DNA of 64,000 nt from Vreelandella nanhaiensis (GCF_003990185.1 NZ_RZHF01000025.1:62143-126142), one strand, 5' to 3'; shown: positions 45,929 to 55,043, counted from the stretch's first letter. The notes: generated by a model not told the origin, from the sequence alone. Numbers and translations: made by a program.

Positions 45929-46294
45929 CTAGCCCACGCGGTGCTGCATTAATATCTCAAGTGCTTGATCCGGCTCTTTTTGAGCGGTATCCACCGACGT
46001 GGCAGTGTAACTTCTGGCGCCAGATTTATGCCCCCCACCGACCAGCACGTACCACTCGGCCTCGGTGAGATAACGTTGGCACCAGCCACCCAAGGCATCG
46101 GCTACCGCTTCACGGCTACGTTCACCACCACGAAAGCCATGGGCCAGATAGAGCAGGTCCTGCCGGGCGGTGCGCGCACGGGCATTGCCGCCGTGCACCT
46201 TGGAAAGCGGGCAGCGCCGGTCGTAGGCTGCGTTGGTTAATGCATTAAGCCAACGCTCCAATTCATGTGCCTGAATACCGCCGTAAACTGCCAC
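45929..46294 (-). CDS. Hypothetical protein, 121 aa
   Basis: A protein without recognised family, of mixed composition. A C-terminal GGGHKSGARSY segment and a mid-region Cys/Arg-rich stretch are visible. GTG start at 46294 has GGGAG 7 bases upstream, which supports it as real. It lies 51 bases upstream of the FAN1 gene and 60 bases after the deacetylase-like gene on the same strand, so it is probably co-transcribed; any link to DNA repair is positional inference only. No TM segment or signal peptide. Confidence 0.55.
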   Translation of the reverse strand: MAVYGGIQAHELERWLNALTNAAYDRRCPLSKVHGGNARARTARQDLLYLAHGFRGGERSREAVADALGGWCQRYLTEAEWYVLVGGGHKSGARSYTATSVDTAQKEPDQALEILMQHRVG

Positions 46295-46354
46295 GCCTGC
46301 GCTCCCTGCCCGTTGAGTGGGGCATTAGCCTGCCCGAATAACGGGCGGCTGTCA

Positions 46355-47395
46355 TCACTCTTGCGAGCTTTCCTGTTCAAACCCTTGTAACCCATTGACA
46401 ACGTTGATACCTATTTCATTCACAGCATAGCCTCCTTCCATTAAAAAGGTGGTGGGCAGGCCCGCTTGTGCCAAACGCTTGCCCAGCGCGGTGAAATCAT
46501 CACTTTTAAAGGTGAAGGCGCTGATTGGGTCCCCTTCAAAAATATCCACGCCGAGTGACACGATCAAAAGCTCACACCTGTGTGTTTTGATGGCCGCTAG
46601 CGCCTGCTCCAACGCCCGGATCCAGCTGGCAACGCTGGTACCCAGCGCCATGGGATAATTGAGAGTAAATCCTTCGCCCTCTCCCTCGCCTGTTTCATCG
46701 GCGTACCCCAGATAGTAGGGAAAAGTCACATCCGGGTCGCCGTGCAGGGATGCAAACAGCACGTCGCTGCGGGCGTAGAAAATCTGCTGGGTGCCATTGC
46801 CGTGGTGGAAATCCACGTCCAGCACCGCCACGCGCCGCTTACCGGCATCAAGCGCCTGTTGCGCGGCCACCGCTGCATTATTGAAAAAGCAGTAGCCGCC
46901 GAACTGATCAAAAGCGGCGTGATGACCCGGCGGCCGACATAGGGCAAAGCTTGGCTCACTGGTTTCCAGGGTATGCAACACGGCCCCAAGAGCGGCATCC
47001 TTGCTGCCCATGGCAGCGCTGAACGTCCCTTCGGAAATGGAGGTTTCTGCCGCCAGGGCGTAGTAGCCAAGCTGACCACTAATCGAGCGAGGGATGTGGT
47101 CGCCGCGCATGGAGCGGGCAGGCCAGATATTGGGTATTGCTTCGCCCTGATGGCCCGCCGCTTGCCATGCCTGCCAGCAAGTTTCCAGAAAGCTTACGTA
47201 GCCCGCATCGTGAACGGCGCGCACCGGCTCCAGGCCATAGGCGTGTGGGGCACGCACTTCAAACCCGGCTTGCTGGATATGCTTGAGTATCAGATCGATG
47301 CGTTCAGGACACTCGAAGGGACTGACAAGTGCTCCGTCATGAAGCTCCGTACGCGCTTGACGCAGGCGACTGTCCTCGGAAAAAAACGTAAGCAT
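46355..47395 (-). CDS. Histone deacetylase family amidohydrolase (acetylpolyamine type)
   Basis: A 346-residue metal-dependent deacetylase. It shows the RPPGHHA pair (about residues 155-161), the Asp-His zinc/transition-state segment VLDVDFHHGNGTQ (about 192-204), and the late ILMEGGY-like FLMEGGY. Bacterial members are acetylpolyamine amidohydrolases or acetoin-utilisation-type proteins; the ECPERIDLI substrate loop fits the polyamine class. Cytoplasmic. It lies in the minus-strand run between the GIY-YIG gene and a small hypothetical. Confidence 0.88.
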   Translation of the reverse strand: MLTFFSEDSRLRQARTELHDGALVSPFECPERIDLILKHIQQAGFEVRAPHAYGLEPVRAVHDAGYVSFLETCWQAWQAAGHQGEAIPNIWPARSMRGDHIPRSISGQLGYYALAAETSISEGTFSAAMGSKDAALGAVLHTLETSEPSFALCRPPGHHAAFDQFGGYCFFNNAAVAAQQALDAGKRRVAVLDVDFHHGNGTQQIFYARSDVLFASLHGDPDVTFPYYLGYADETGEGEGEGFTLNYPMALGTSVASWIRALEQALAAIKTHRCELLIVSLGVDIFEGDPISAFTFKSDDFTALGKRLAQAGLPTTFLMEGGYAVNEIGINVVNGLQGFEQESSQE

Positions 47396-47465
47396 GCAGG
47401 CTCCTTCATATGGGGGCAGTAAGGCCTAGGGCCTGCTCAGCCGCCAAGACAGTAGTGTGGGTATG

Positions 47466-47747
47466 TTAGTCCACTTCCAGTGAGTAGGGCCAACCCATCG
47501 CCCAGCGGCGTTTTTGGCTGGGGGTTTGCTGCTTCAACTGATACTCCGCCCGGCTTGCCGATGCCCTATCGGCAAACGGCTGAGCCCCCAGCAGAGCCAC
47601 CGGCGGGTTAGCCCGTGTATAGCGTGCCCCCTTGCCCGTACAGTGGGCGCGGTAGCGTCTGGCGATGTTATTGGTGATGCCTACATAGGTCCCGCGTTGG
47701 CACTCCAGTAAATAGACATACCAGCAGTTCGAGGGAGATAACGCCAT
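47466..47747 (-). CDS. GIY-YIG family nuclease-like protein
   Basis: A 93-residue single-domain protein: WYVYLLECQRGTYVGITNNIARRYRAHCTGKGARYT followed by SRAEYQLKQQTPSQKRR. The YVYLL/YVG pair replaces the GIY and YIG motifs, and the arginine and glutamate of the active site are at their usual spacing. It resembles the YhbQ/UPF0213 group. The gene starts 9 bases after the LOV-GGDEF-EAL stop and may share its transcript. Confidence 0.88.
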   Translation of the reverse strand: MALSPSNCWYVYLLECQRGTYVGITNNIARRYRAHCTGKGARYTRANPPVALLGAQPFADRASASRAEYQLKQQTPSQKRRWAMGWPYSLEVD

Positions 47748-47756
47748 CCCTATTCC

Positions 47757-50700
47757 TTATTCCTTGCGGGACAAGCCCATGACAAACGTCTCCAGCGCCT
47801 CAAGCGGCATCGGCTTGGCCAAGCCATAGCCTTGGAAGATATCGCACTGATAGGACATCAGGCGCTGGTACTGCTCTTCGGTTTCCACGCCTTCGGCCAC
47901 CACCTTAAGCCCCAGGTGATGCGCCATGGAGATAATTCCCTGCACAATCGCGGCATCGTCTTCACTGTTGTTAAGCTCATTAATAAAGCTACGGTCTATT
48001 TTCACCGTACTGATAGGCAGATGCTTGAGGTAGCTAAGACTTGAATAACCCGTCCCGAAGTCATCAATAGATACACCAACATGCATACTGCGCAGCGCGT
48101 GAAGCGTATCAATCGCGCCTTCGGTGTTGTCCATCAAAATGCCTTCCGTCAGTTCCAGGCTCAGTTGCTCGGCAGGCAAGCCGGTCATGAGCAGCGTTTG
48201 GCGCAGATTGGCAAGAAAGCTGGAGCGCTGAAACTGCAGTGGCGATAGATTCACCGCCACGCGTATTTCACCCAGCCCTTGTTGATTCAGCAGCTGCATA
48301 TCCAGGCAGGCGCGTTTAAGCACCCACTCGCTGATCGGGATAATCTGGCCCGTCGTTTCCGCAAGCGGAATAAAGCGTGCCGGTGAAATAAAACCTTTCT
48401 CAGGGTGTTCCCAGCGCAGCAGCGCCTCCACCCCGTCAAGATTGCCCTCCCGGTCAATTAACGGCTGATAGTGCAGCGCAAACTCTTCGCGTTCAATGGC
48501 TTCCTGTAAATCATTACGCAATACCATGCGCTCGCTAACCGTATCGGTAAACGCACGGGTAAACCATTCATAGGCGTTACGCCCCTGCTGCTTGGCCTTG
48601 TACATGGCCATGTCAGCCTGCTGAATCAACGTTTGCGGCTGAAGGGTATCCTCTTGGCTGATGGCGATACCGACACTCGCGGTTAAATAAAGCTCCTGAG
48701 ACTCAATTCGATAAGGGCGGGCCAACATGGGCAGTAGTCGCTCCACCAGATCGATAACCTCTGACTCGTAGTCAATACCTGTTTGCATAATAACGAACTC
48801 ATCACCGCCCATACGGGCAACGGTATCCTCAGGACCTACCGCATTGTTTAGCCGTCGGGCCACTTCAATCAGTACCTGATCGCCCACCGCATGCCCCAGG
48901 TTATCGTTGATGGGCTTGAAGTCATCTAGATCCACGAACAGCACGGCCAAGCGCTTTTTACACTGACGAAGCGTTGCAAATTGCTTGAGTAGTGCCTCTT
49001 CAAAAAGCGTACGGTTAGGTAAACGGGTAAGGTCGTCATGGGAAGCGTGATAGGCCAGCTGCGCTTCGTAGGCCTTATGCTTGGAAATATCGTGCTGGAC
49101 GCCGACAAAATGAGTAACCCGCCCATCGTGGTCGCGTACCGGCGCAATATACAGATCGTTCCAGAAAGGCGTGCCATCCTTGCGATAGTTGCAGATGGTC
49201 ACATTGACTTCACGCTTCGCCTCGATACTGCTACGAATCAGTTGCACCACGGCCGGGTCGCTCTCAGGCCCTTGGAGGAAGCGGCAGTTCTTGCCAAGGA
49301 TTTCTTCCTGGCTGTAGCCAGTCACGGCGGTACACGCTTTATTGGCATAAATAATAGGTAAATCAGGCTGTTCGGCATCGGCGATCAGGATGCCGTTGAA
49401 GCTGGCTTCCACGCTACGCTCCAGAGTGCGCAGGCGAGACTCCTGCTCTCGCGCGGCGGTAACTTCCTGGGCAAGGGCATGCACACCCTTGATGGTATCG
49501 TTCACCATCATGGGTAAATGAATAATTTCCAGTACGTGCAGATGGCCCGCGCGATCCTTAAGCGTTAGCTCGTAGCGGTCAATTCCTCCCCGCATGGCCG
49601 TTTCGATATACGCCTGCACGCGGGTCGTATCCTGCTCGGTAATAAAGAAGGTGAACGGCTTACCGAGTATCTCTTCAACCGAATAGCCGGTTAGGGCCGC
49701 ACAGGTGGCGTTAGCAGTAACAAAGCAGCCTTGATCATCCAGCGTAAAAACTGCATCAGGATGATGCGTAAACAGTGAACGGTAGCGCTGTTCGCTCTCT
49801 TCCAGCGAGCGCCGCACCTGAAAGCGCTCAATGGCTAAAGCCAGTAACCCAGCGGCTTTTTCAATTGGCGCGGTATCGGCACCACTTGGCGTGCTGGGGC
49901 GCGGATAATAAACCGCAATCGTGCCGACCAGCTGCCCCTCCCCCCCGTAAACAGGACTCGACCAGCAGGAAGCCAGCCCTGCTTCTTTGGCAACGCCATG
50001 ATAGCCGTGCCAGCGCTCGTCTTCTGCGATATTGGTACATATCACAGTAGACCCTTGGTAGGCCGCGCTACCACACGCGCCATTATTTGCACTTATTAAA
50101 ATGCGCTGTACTGCGTTACGGTACGCAGCGGGCAGCCGGTTACCTGCTGCAAACTCCAGGTGGGTACCCGCATCATTAACCAGCATGACCGAGCAGGTTG
50201 CCTGAGGTAGCTCGCGCTCCAGCATACGGCAGAGGCTTTCTAGGATTTCCGGTAGTGGCTGCTCTTGGGCAATCATGCGCTGAATTGCCTGCTGGTCTTC
50301 CAGCATCCGACGCGTCTGGGCCAGTTCCCGGGCACGGGCAATACTCACGCTTACCACGCCAAGGCTAAACGCCAACAGACCACTAAGCAGCAAGGTCCCT
50401 AGTGCAACCGCAAACGGCAGCAGATTCAACTGATACCAGTTGTACTGGCTCCCCGGATAGGCATAAAGCTCCATGTTAATGCCACCAGGCAATCCGATAT
50501 AGCGTGATGCCAGCGCAAGCTCGGGCGTTTCCATACGATCAACTGAGAAGCCTACGGGGTGCAGTTTTACAAGTGATGTGTCATCACGGTTCACCCTGAC
50601 CTGGAAAGGACCCACTTCCAAGCGCAGCTCATTTTCTAACATGGTGGCCAAGTCAAAACTGGCGAACAGGTAATGACCATTGACGGGAATGGGAATAACA

Positions 50701-51734
50701 AACATTGCCTCATGGGGCCGGCTGGTATCTGCCATCAAAAGTCGTGGGCGTTCCAGAGGAATTTGCATCCAGGCACGCGTATATTCTTCTCTCAGTTGCT
50801 GGCGTAACCATCGCTCCGTTTCAACGGTTCGGCCTACTCCCCAGCTCCAAGTCAGCTGCTCCTGATCAACCAGCGCAATGGCGCTCATGCTCGGCGTATC
50901 ACGCAGATAGTTCTGCGCGTCATTTTCCAGCAGATCCAAATCCCAGCGAGGCCCCATGGCACTTAAGCGTTCAGCCATACGCTGCATTAGCCGCAGCCGA
51001 TCTTGTGTTGCCTGCTCAATATTTAACTGAACGTTATCTAATAAATAGACGGCTTGCTGTCGCAGTGCGGCTTGTTGGTGGCTATTTACCAACAGCCAGA
51101 TAAAACAGCTTATAGTAACGCCCCAAAGCGAGGCGGCGACAGTCACTCGCCCCGGGTTTAAACGCTGAGCTTTGCCACGCAAACCTGCTGCCAGCATGGC
51201 GGTGCCCAATAAGGACATAAATACCAATGCGGTCATGGGCGAGGATGAAAACAGCCGGGAAGCACCGCTCAGTCCAAACCATAGTTTTCCAACCACAAAC
51301 AGAGCAAGCCCCAGTAGGCTAAGCCCACCGATCACCCATAACCTGCGCCGCCATGAGGTGGAAAGTCCTACCCAAAAGCACACCCCAGCCAGCACAAGAA
51401 AGCCCGCTGACAAGCTGGTAATACGTGGTCCACTGCTTAGCCATGAGCCGCCTCCACTTTCTTCCAGGCTATTGTGTACCACGGTGTAAATGATGATGAG
51501 TAGCAACGTAACAGCGCAAAGCAGCCGGGCTTTAACCCAGCCTTGCAGTGATGCAAGCAGGCCAACGCCTACCAATAGCGTAATCAACGCCCCATCGGGT
51601 ACCAACGTGGCAAAAAAAGGCTGCGTAGGTATGCTGATGCCCACCACGACCCCTACCGTTCCCATGCAAACCAGGGTCGCCGATATCATCAGCAATAGGG
51701 TTTCCAGCGCTAAATGGCGCGTATTAATCGGCAT
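47757..51734 (-). CDS. Multi-sensor LOV-GGDEF-EAL protein
   Basis: A 1325-residue membrane protein. Order: a 7-8 TM N-terminal block (about residues 10-215), a periplasmic CHASE-like sensor (about 218-436), TM (about 437-462), GAF (about 490-640), PAS (about 641-765), LOV (about 771-885), GGDEF (about 895-1060, intact RMGGDEF) and EAL (about 1075-1325, with EALLR, LELTEG and IDDFGTGYSSL). The LOV domain holds GKNCRFLQGP with the photoactive Cys817 plus R818, Q821, R834, N849, N859 and Q880, the canonical flavin contacts. No RxxD inhibitory site precedes GGDEF. It should link blue light and other signals to c-di-GMP. Upstream, 48 bases away, is a TctC-type binding protein gene. Confidence 0.92.
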   Translation of the reverse strand: MPINTRHLALETLLLMISATLVCMGTVGVVVGISIPTQPFFATLVPDGALITLLVGVGLLASLQGWVKARLLCAVTLLLIIIYTVVHNSLEESGGGSWLSSGPRITSLSAGFLVLAGVCFWVGLSTSWRRRLWVIGGLSLLGLALFVVGKLWFGLSGASRLFSSSPMTALVFMSLLGTAMLAAGLRGKAQRLNPGRVTVAASLWGVTISCFIWLLVNSHQQAALRQQAVYLLDNVQLNIEQATQDRLRLMQRMAERLSAMGPRWDLDLLENDAQNYLRDTPSMSAIALVDQEQLTWSWGVGRTVETERWLRQQLREEYTRAWMQIPLERPRLLMADTSRPHEAMFVIPIPVNGHYLFASFDLATMLENELRLEVGPFQVRVNRDDTSLVKLHPVGFSVDRMETPELALASRYIGLPGGINMELYAYPGSQYNWYQLNLLPFAVALGTLLLSGLLAFSLGVVSVSIARARELAQTRRMLEDQQAIQRMIAQEQPLPEILESLCRMLERELPQATCSVMLVNDAGTHLEFAAGNRLPAAYRNAVQRILISANNGACGSAAYQGSTVICTNIAEDERWHGYHGVAKEAGLASCWSSPVYGGEGQLVGTIAVYYPRPSTPSGADTAPIEKAAGLLALAIERFQVRRSLEESEQRYRSLFTHHPDAVFTLDDQGCFVTANATCAALTGYSVEEILGKPFTFFITEQDTTRVQAYIETAMRGGIDRYELTLKDRAGHLHVLEIIHLPMMVNDTIKGVHALAQEVTAAREQESRLRTLERSVEASFNGILIADAEQPDLPIIYANKACTAVTGYSQEEILGKNCRFLQGPESDPAVVQLIRSSIEAKREVNVTICNYRKDGTPFWNDLYIAPVRDHDGRVTHFVGVQHDISKHKAYEAQLAYHASHDDLTRLPNRTLFEEALLKQFATLRQCKKRLAVLFVDLDDFKPINDNLGHAVGDQVLIEVARRLNNAVGPEDTVARMGGDEFVIMQTGIDYESEVIDLVERLLPMLARPYRIESQELYLTASVGIAISQEDTLQPQTLIQQADMAMYKAKQQGRNAYEWFTRAFTDTVSERMVLRNDLQEAIEREEFALHYQPLIDREGNLDGVEALLRWEHPEKGFISPARFIPLAETTGQIIPISEWVLKRACLDMQLLNQQGLGEIRVAVNLSPLQFQRSSFLANLRQTLLMTGLPAEQLSLELTEGILMDNTEGAIDTLHALRSMHVGVSIDDFGTGYSSLSYLKHLPISTVKIDRSFINELNNSEDDAAIVQGIISMAHHLGLKVVAEGVETEEQYQRLMSYQCDIFQGYGLAKPMPLEALETFVMGLSRKE

Positions 51735-51782
51735 GTCTCTGCGACTCTTCAGGTATTAGTATTTACAACCAACGCTTACTAT

Positions 51783-52769
51783 CTATTTGAAGTGTACCCG
51801 CTCTGTAAGCGGTACCAGCTCATGAAATTGCTCATCCAAATAGCTGCCATAATCACTAAGCATTCGGTAATCAATTAATGAGCCATACTCATGTATTATT
51901 CGGTATCGTACGGGCGGGCTGGCGAGTGCATACGCTAGCGCATCGGCCAAAATGGCAAGCGTTTGTGGCGGTGTGCCCGCTGGCGCAAAAATGCCTCGGT
52001 CGGTGGTATGAACAAGATCGATCCCCTGTTCACGAAGCGTTAAGACGTCAGGTAACCCAGGCAGTCGCTCACTACCCGCCACTGCTAAAGGAACTAAGGC
52101 ATCCGAGGCAAACAAAGAACCCGCAGAGGGCAGGTTGAGCATGGCAAAATCAATTTCCTGAGCCAATAAGGCTTCCACCTGAGAGGCGGTATCAGGAAAG
52201 CGAACCAGCTGCACATCCGAAAGCGAGATACCTGTTTTTTCAAAAAACTGTAGCCAGAACAGGTGATCAGTGGAGTTGGCAATGACGCCGAACATGGGAG
52301 GTTTTGAGGAGGTATGGATTAACGCTTCAATATCGCTTGCTTGTTGGACCACATGCCCTGCATACGTGGCAGGAATGTTAACCGTGCGAGCCAGCAGCGA
52401 CACGGGCGCAAAATCGGCATGGGAAAACGAAGCTAACCCCGCCAGGTAAGAAAGGTCAATCGTTTGATGACTGCCAAGCAGCGTATAACCATCGGGCGCG
52501 GCATTTCTGACATACTGCGAGCCACGTATAGCACCACGGCCAGGCATATTAACCACGTGAACAGACTGGCCTAGATAGGTTTGCGCCGTTTCAAAGATAT
52601 CCCGAATCAATACATCGGTCGCCCCCCCCTCTCCAAACGGAATCACTAGCGTGATTTCGCGTTGCGGATAGTGGTCGTCGGCAACGGCCAAAGCCATCAT
52701 CAGTAGAAAACTGCTTAGGACGCCTATTTTAAAACAATAACGCGCTCTTTCCCTGCAACTATACGCCAT
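51783..52769 (-). CDS. Orphan TctC/Bug-type tricarboxylate-binding protein
   Basis: A 328-residue secreted protein: signal/TM segment (about residues 15-30), then ITLVIPFGEGGATDVLIRDIFE, VNMPGRGAIRGSQYVRNAAPDGYTLL and DIDFAMLNLPSAGSLFASDALVPLAVAGSERL, characteristic of TctC (Bug) receptors. These capture di- or tricarboxylates and similar acids. No TctA or TctB permease gene is nearby, so it may act as a sensory receptor for the membrane c-di-GMP protein directly downstream rather than in transport. Confidence 0.88.
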   Translation of the reverse strand: MAYSCRERARYCFKIGVLSSFLLMMALAVADDHYPQREITLVIPFGEGGATDVLIRDIFETAQTYLGQSVHVVNMPGRGAIRGSQYVRNAAPDGYTLLGSHQTIDLSYLAGLASFSHADFAPVSLLARTVNIPATYAGHVVQQASDIEALIHTSSKPPMFGVIANSTDHLFWLQFFEKTGISLSDVQLVRFPDTASQVEALLAQEIDFAMLNLPSAGSLFASDALVPLAVAGSERLPGLPDVLTLREQGIDLVHTTDRGIFAPAGTPPQTLAILADALAYALASPPVRYRIIHEYGSLIDYRMLSDYGSYLDEQFHELVPLTERVHFK

Positions 52770-52805
52770 GCTCCCATCCCCTCATTTTTATTTGTTAACG
52801 CATAG

Positions 52806-53297
52806 CTACTCTTTGCAACATAGCTTTAATTTTCGGCTGCTACCACAAAAGCAGGGATCATTGCGGCGTGGCTTGAGACGCATCACTTCTGGAGTACCGT
52901 CTATGTACCACCAGCGGCGCTGTTCAAACACAAAACGCGAATTCTCTTCAAGCCTATGCCAGCGGGCACGCTCTTTGAAATAAGCACGAAAGTGAATATA
53001 GCCAATATCGGCTTGGGAAGGAGTCTTTTGTAAATCAGGCGCTTCTTTAATAATTGATAAACCTTTCCACTGTGTATGCGGGTCAGGCAGTAGCTCGACA
53101 GGGCGTGTGCTGATATGCCAAGTAGCCAGCAGGTAGTCGGTCAACCCAAGTACAAAGGCGCTATAGCGAGAGCGCATCAACGCCTCAGGCGTAGGGGCTG
53201 GTTCGCCATGGTGGTAACGTCCACAGCATAATTCAGTCGGTAAACCAGTACCGCAGGGGCAACTTTTTTCCATTAGAGACATCATAGGGGGGCTCAT
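52806..53297 (-). CDS. YchJ-family protein with two SEC-C motifs
   Basis: A 163-residue cytoplasmic protein with an N-terminal SEC-C zinc motif (CPCGTGLPTELCCG), a central NTF2-like YchJ domain (MRSRYSAFVLGLTDYLLATWH) and a second SEC-C (DPCFCGSSRKLKLCC) at the C-terminus. The pair of SEC-C motifs is typical of YchJ. Function unknown; the motifs bind zinc and may touch SecB or other proteins. Start uncertain: ATG 53297 or an internal ATG eight codons later (53273), neither with a strong ribosome site. Upstream of the TctC gene by 36 bases. Confidence 0.85.
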   Translation of the reverse strand: MSPPMMSLMEKSCPCGTGLPTELCCGRYHHGEPAPTPEALMRSRYSAFVLGLTDYLLATWHISTRPVELLPDPHTQWKGLSIIKEAPDLQKTPSQADIGYIHFRAYFKERARWHRLEENSRFVFEQRRWWYIDGTPEVMRLKPRRNDPCFCGSSRKLKLCCKE

Positions 53298-53467
53298 ATA
53301 TCACGTTTACTTTGGCTTAACCGATAACCCTAAAGACTATCCTATATATGGACTAGGTTTTAGTTCGATATTGGCCCGATGTTAAGCGTATAGTGGCTGA
53401 GTAAGATTTTGACAAACGGAGTACGAAACACGACGCAATATTCTTTCCAAAAGCAGCGGAGGTTCTC

Positions 53468-53779
53468 ATGAAGGTCTACAAACCGGAATGGCAGTGCACG
53501 TTTAGCGTAAACGAAGGCGCGGAAGAATCAGCTAACTGGAAAGAGCGAGTGGCCTGGCGGCTTCGCGCATTGGCTGACCGTTTAGACGGTGTCGGTCGAA
53601 CGCTCAAGGTTCATTGCAACGTGACCCCCCAGGTAAGCCAAGAGGAAGTGGATACCTGCCTGGGCAAAGGGTTTGAAGTTACCCAACAGCTATTGACCCA
53701 GCTGGCGCATCAGCAGGCTTGTGAAGATGTAATGCGCAATGCCAAGGCCGATCTTTTTGAAGAGAACCACCAGCACTAG
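53468..53779 (+). CDS. Hypothetical small protein, 103 aa
   Basis: A soluble protein of unknown family. It opens MKVYKPEWQCTFS, then a predicted helix, RVAWRLRALADRLDG, and a Cys-containing C-terminal half with an acidic tail. GGAGG lies 5 bases before the ATG, giving strong support for translation. It stands alone on the plus strand between the YchJ and argE genes. I do not recognise it. Confidence 0.6.
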   Translation: MKVYKPEWQCTFSVNEGAEESANWKERVAWRLRALADRLDGVGRTLKVHCNVTPQVSQEEVDTCLGKGFEVTQQLLTQLAHQQACEDVMRNAKADLFEENHQH

Positions 53780-53810
53780 TTATCCGCACTAAACCCTAAC
53801 ATTCACTGTG

Positions 53811-53842
53811 AAGGAGGTTCCCACCCGTTAAGCGGGTGGGGC
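53811..53842. repeat. Hairpin resembling an IS200/IS605 end
   Basis: CCCACCCG and CGGGTGGG form a perfect 8-bp stem with a TTAAG loop (53820-53840), preceded by GAAGGAGGTT and followed by GCAACGG. It lies 30-60 bases after the small hypothetical gene and before convergent argE. It lacks a T-tract. The GGAGGTT-hairpin layout recalls IS200/IS605 termini, but no transposase is present. Confidence 0.4.
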
Positions 53843-53870
53843 AACGGTTCGCTTCAAACGAAATTCTACT

Positions 53871-55043
53871 TTAAGCGCCCTGAAAAGGTTGTTCCAGCGC
53901 CTCCCCCATCCGGTTCAAAAAGGCTAAACACGCCTCAAGCTCGCTTTTTTCGATATATTCATCCGGTTGATGCGCCTGGGCGATGCTGCCCGGCCCCAGA
54001 ATAATCGTTTGTAACCCCTGGCCTTGAAATTGCCCCGCCTCAGTGGCGTAGGCCACTGCGTGGTTGCAGCAGGCACCGGGCAGGTGATCTTTGGCCAAGC
54101 GCAGCACGGCGTGGTTATCTCGGTCGGCCAAGCCCGGCACCGTCACATTCAGCGGCTCGGTCACAATATCCACTTCCTTGCCACGAGCCTTTAGTTCGGC
54201 ACTTAATGTTTTGGCATACGTTTCAAAACGGGCGAATACCCCTTCGAACGTCTCGGTGGGCAGATGGCGGATCTCCCATTCGAACTGGCACTCGCGTGCC
54301 ATGATATTGATGGCCGTACCGCCCTTGATCTTGCCCACGTGCAGACTGGTGTGGGGTACGTTGAATGCCTCATCCACTTTCCCCTCTTCCACTAGCGCCA
54401 CCATGGTATCTTCGATAAAGGTCACCAGACGGGCCGCCACATGGATCGCAGAGGTGCCCTGATTGACCTGACTGCTGTGCGCCTCGCGTCCGGTCACCGT
54501 GGTGCGCAGGTTGGTTGCGCCTTTCTGGGCCACGACGGGCTGCATGCTGGTCGGCTCGCCGACAATGACGTGAGCGGTGGTCGAGTAGTGCTCATAGAAA
54601 CGCTGGATCAGCGCAGGCGCACCGACACAGCCAATCTCTTCATCATACGAAAAGCCGAAGTAGATAGGCTGTTGCAGCGGTGCCTTGACCCAGTCGGGCA
54701 CCATGGCAAGCGCACAGGCGATAAAGCCTTTCATATCACAGGTGCCACGACCGTAAAGCTTGCCATCTCCATTATCAAAAAGGGTGAAAGGGTCGGTCGA
54801 CCAAGGCTGGCCTTCCACTGGCACCACATCGGTATGGCCTGAAAGCATTACTCCACCCGGCGCGTCGGGGCCGATACGTGCAATTAGGTTCGCCTTGGTT
54901 CCGCACGGGCTCATGACCCGCTCCGAGGCGACACCGTAATCATCGAGATAGCTTTCGACAAACTCGATCAGCGCCAGATTGGAGCCTCGGGAAGTAGTAT
55001 CGAAAGAGACCAGTTTAGTTAATAGCGCTATTGCGTCCGTCAT
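53871..55043 (-). CDS. argE: Acetylornithine deacetylase
   Basis: A 390-residue M20 peptidase-family enzyme. Zinc ligands lie in LSGHTDVVPV and YGRGTCDMKGFIAC; the catalytic Glu pair is in FGFSYDEEIGCVGA; the dimerisation domain has TSLHVGKIKGGTAINIMARECQFEWEIR, and the late GPGSIAQAHQPDEYIEKSEL carries the last metal His. GREAHSSQ is the family's ArgE/DapE loop. It removes acetate from N-acetylornithine in arginine synthesis. ArgE rather than DapE is favoured by GPGSIAQAHQPDE. Monocistronic; no other arg genes nearby. Confidence 0.93.
   Translation of the reverse strand: MTDAIALLTKLVSFDTTSRGSNLALIEFVESYLDDYGVASERVMSPCGTKANLIARIGPDAPGGVMLSGHTDVVPVEGQPWSTDPFTLFDNGDGKLYGRGTCDMKGFIACALAMVPDWVKAPLQQPIYFGFSYDEEIGCVGAPALIQRFYEHYSTTAHVIVGEPTSMQPVVAQKGATNLRTTVTGREAHSSQVNQGTSAIHVAARLVTFIEDTMVALVEEGKVDEAFNVPHTSLHVGKIKGGTAINIMARECQFEWEIRHLPTETFEGVFARFETYAKTLSAELKARGKEVDIVTEPLNVTVPGLADRDNHAVLRLAKDHLPGACCNHAVAYATEAGQFQGQGLQTIILGPGSIAQAHQPDEYIEKSELEACLAFLNRMGEALEQPFQGA

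Noticed and set aside
53811..53842. CRISPR-like repeat
   Set aside because: Only a single hairpin with no repeated units or spacers.
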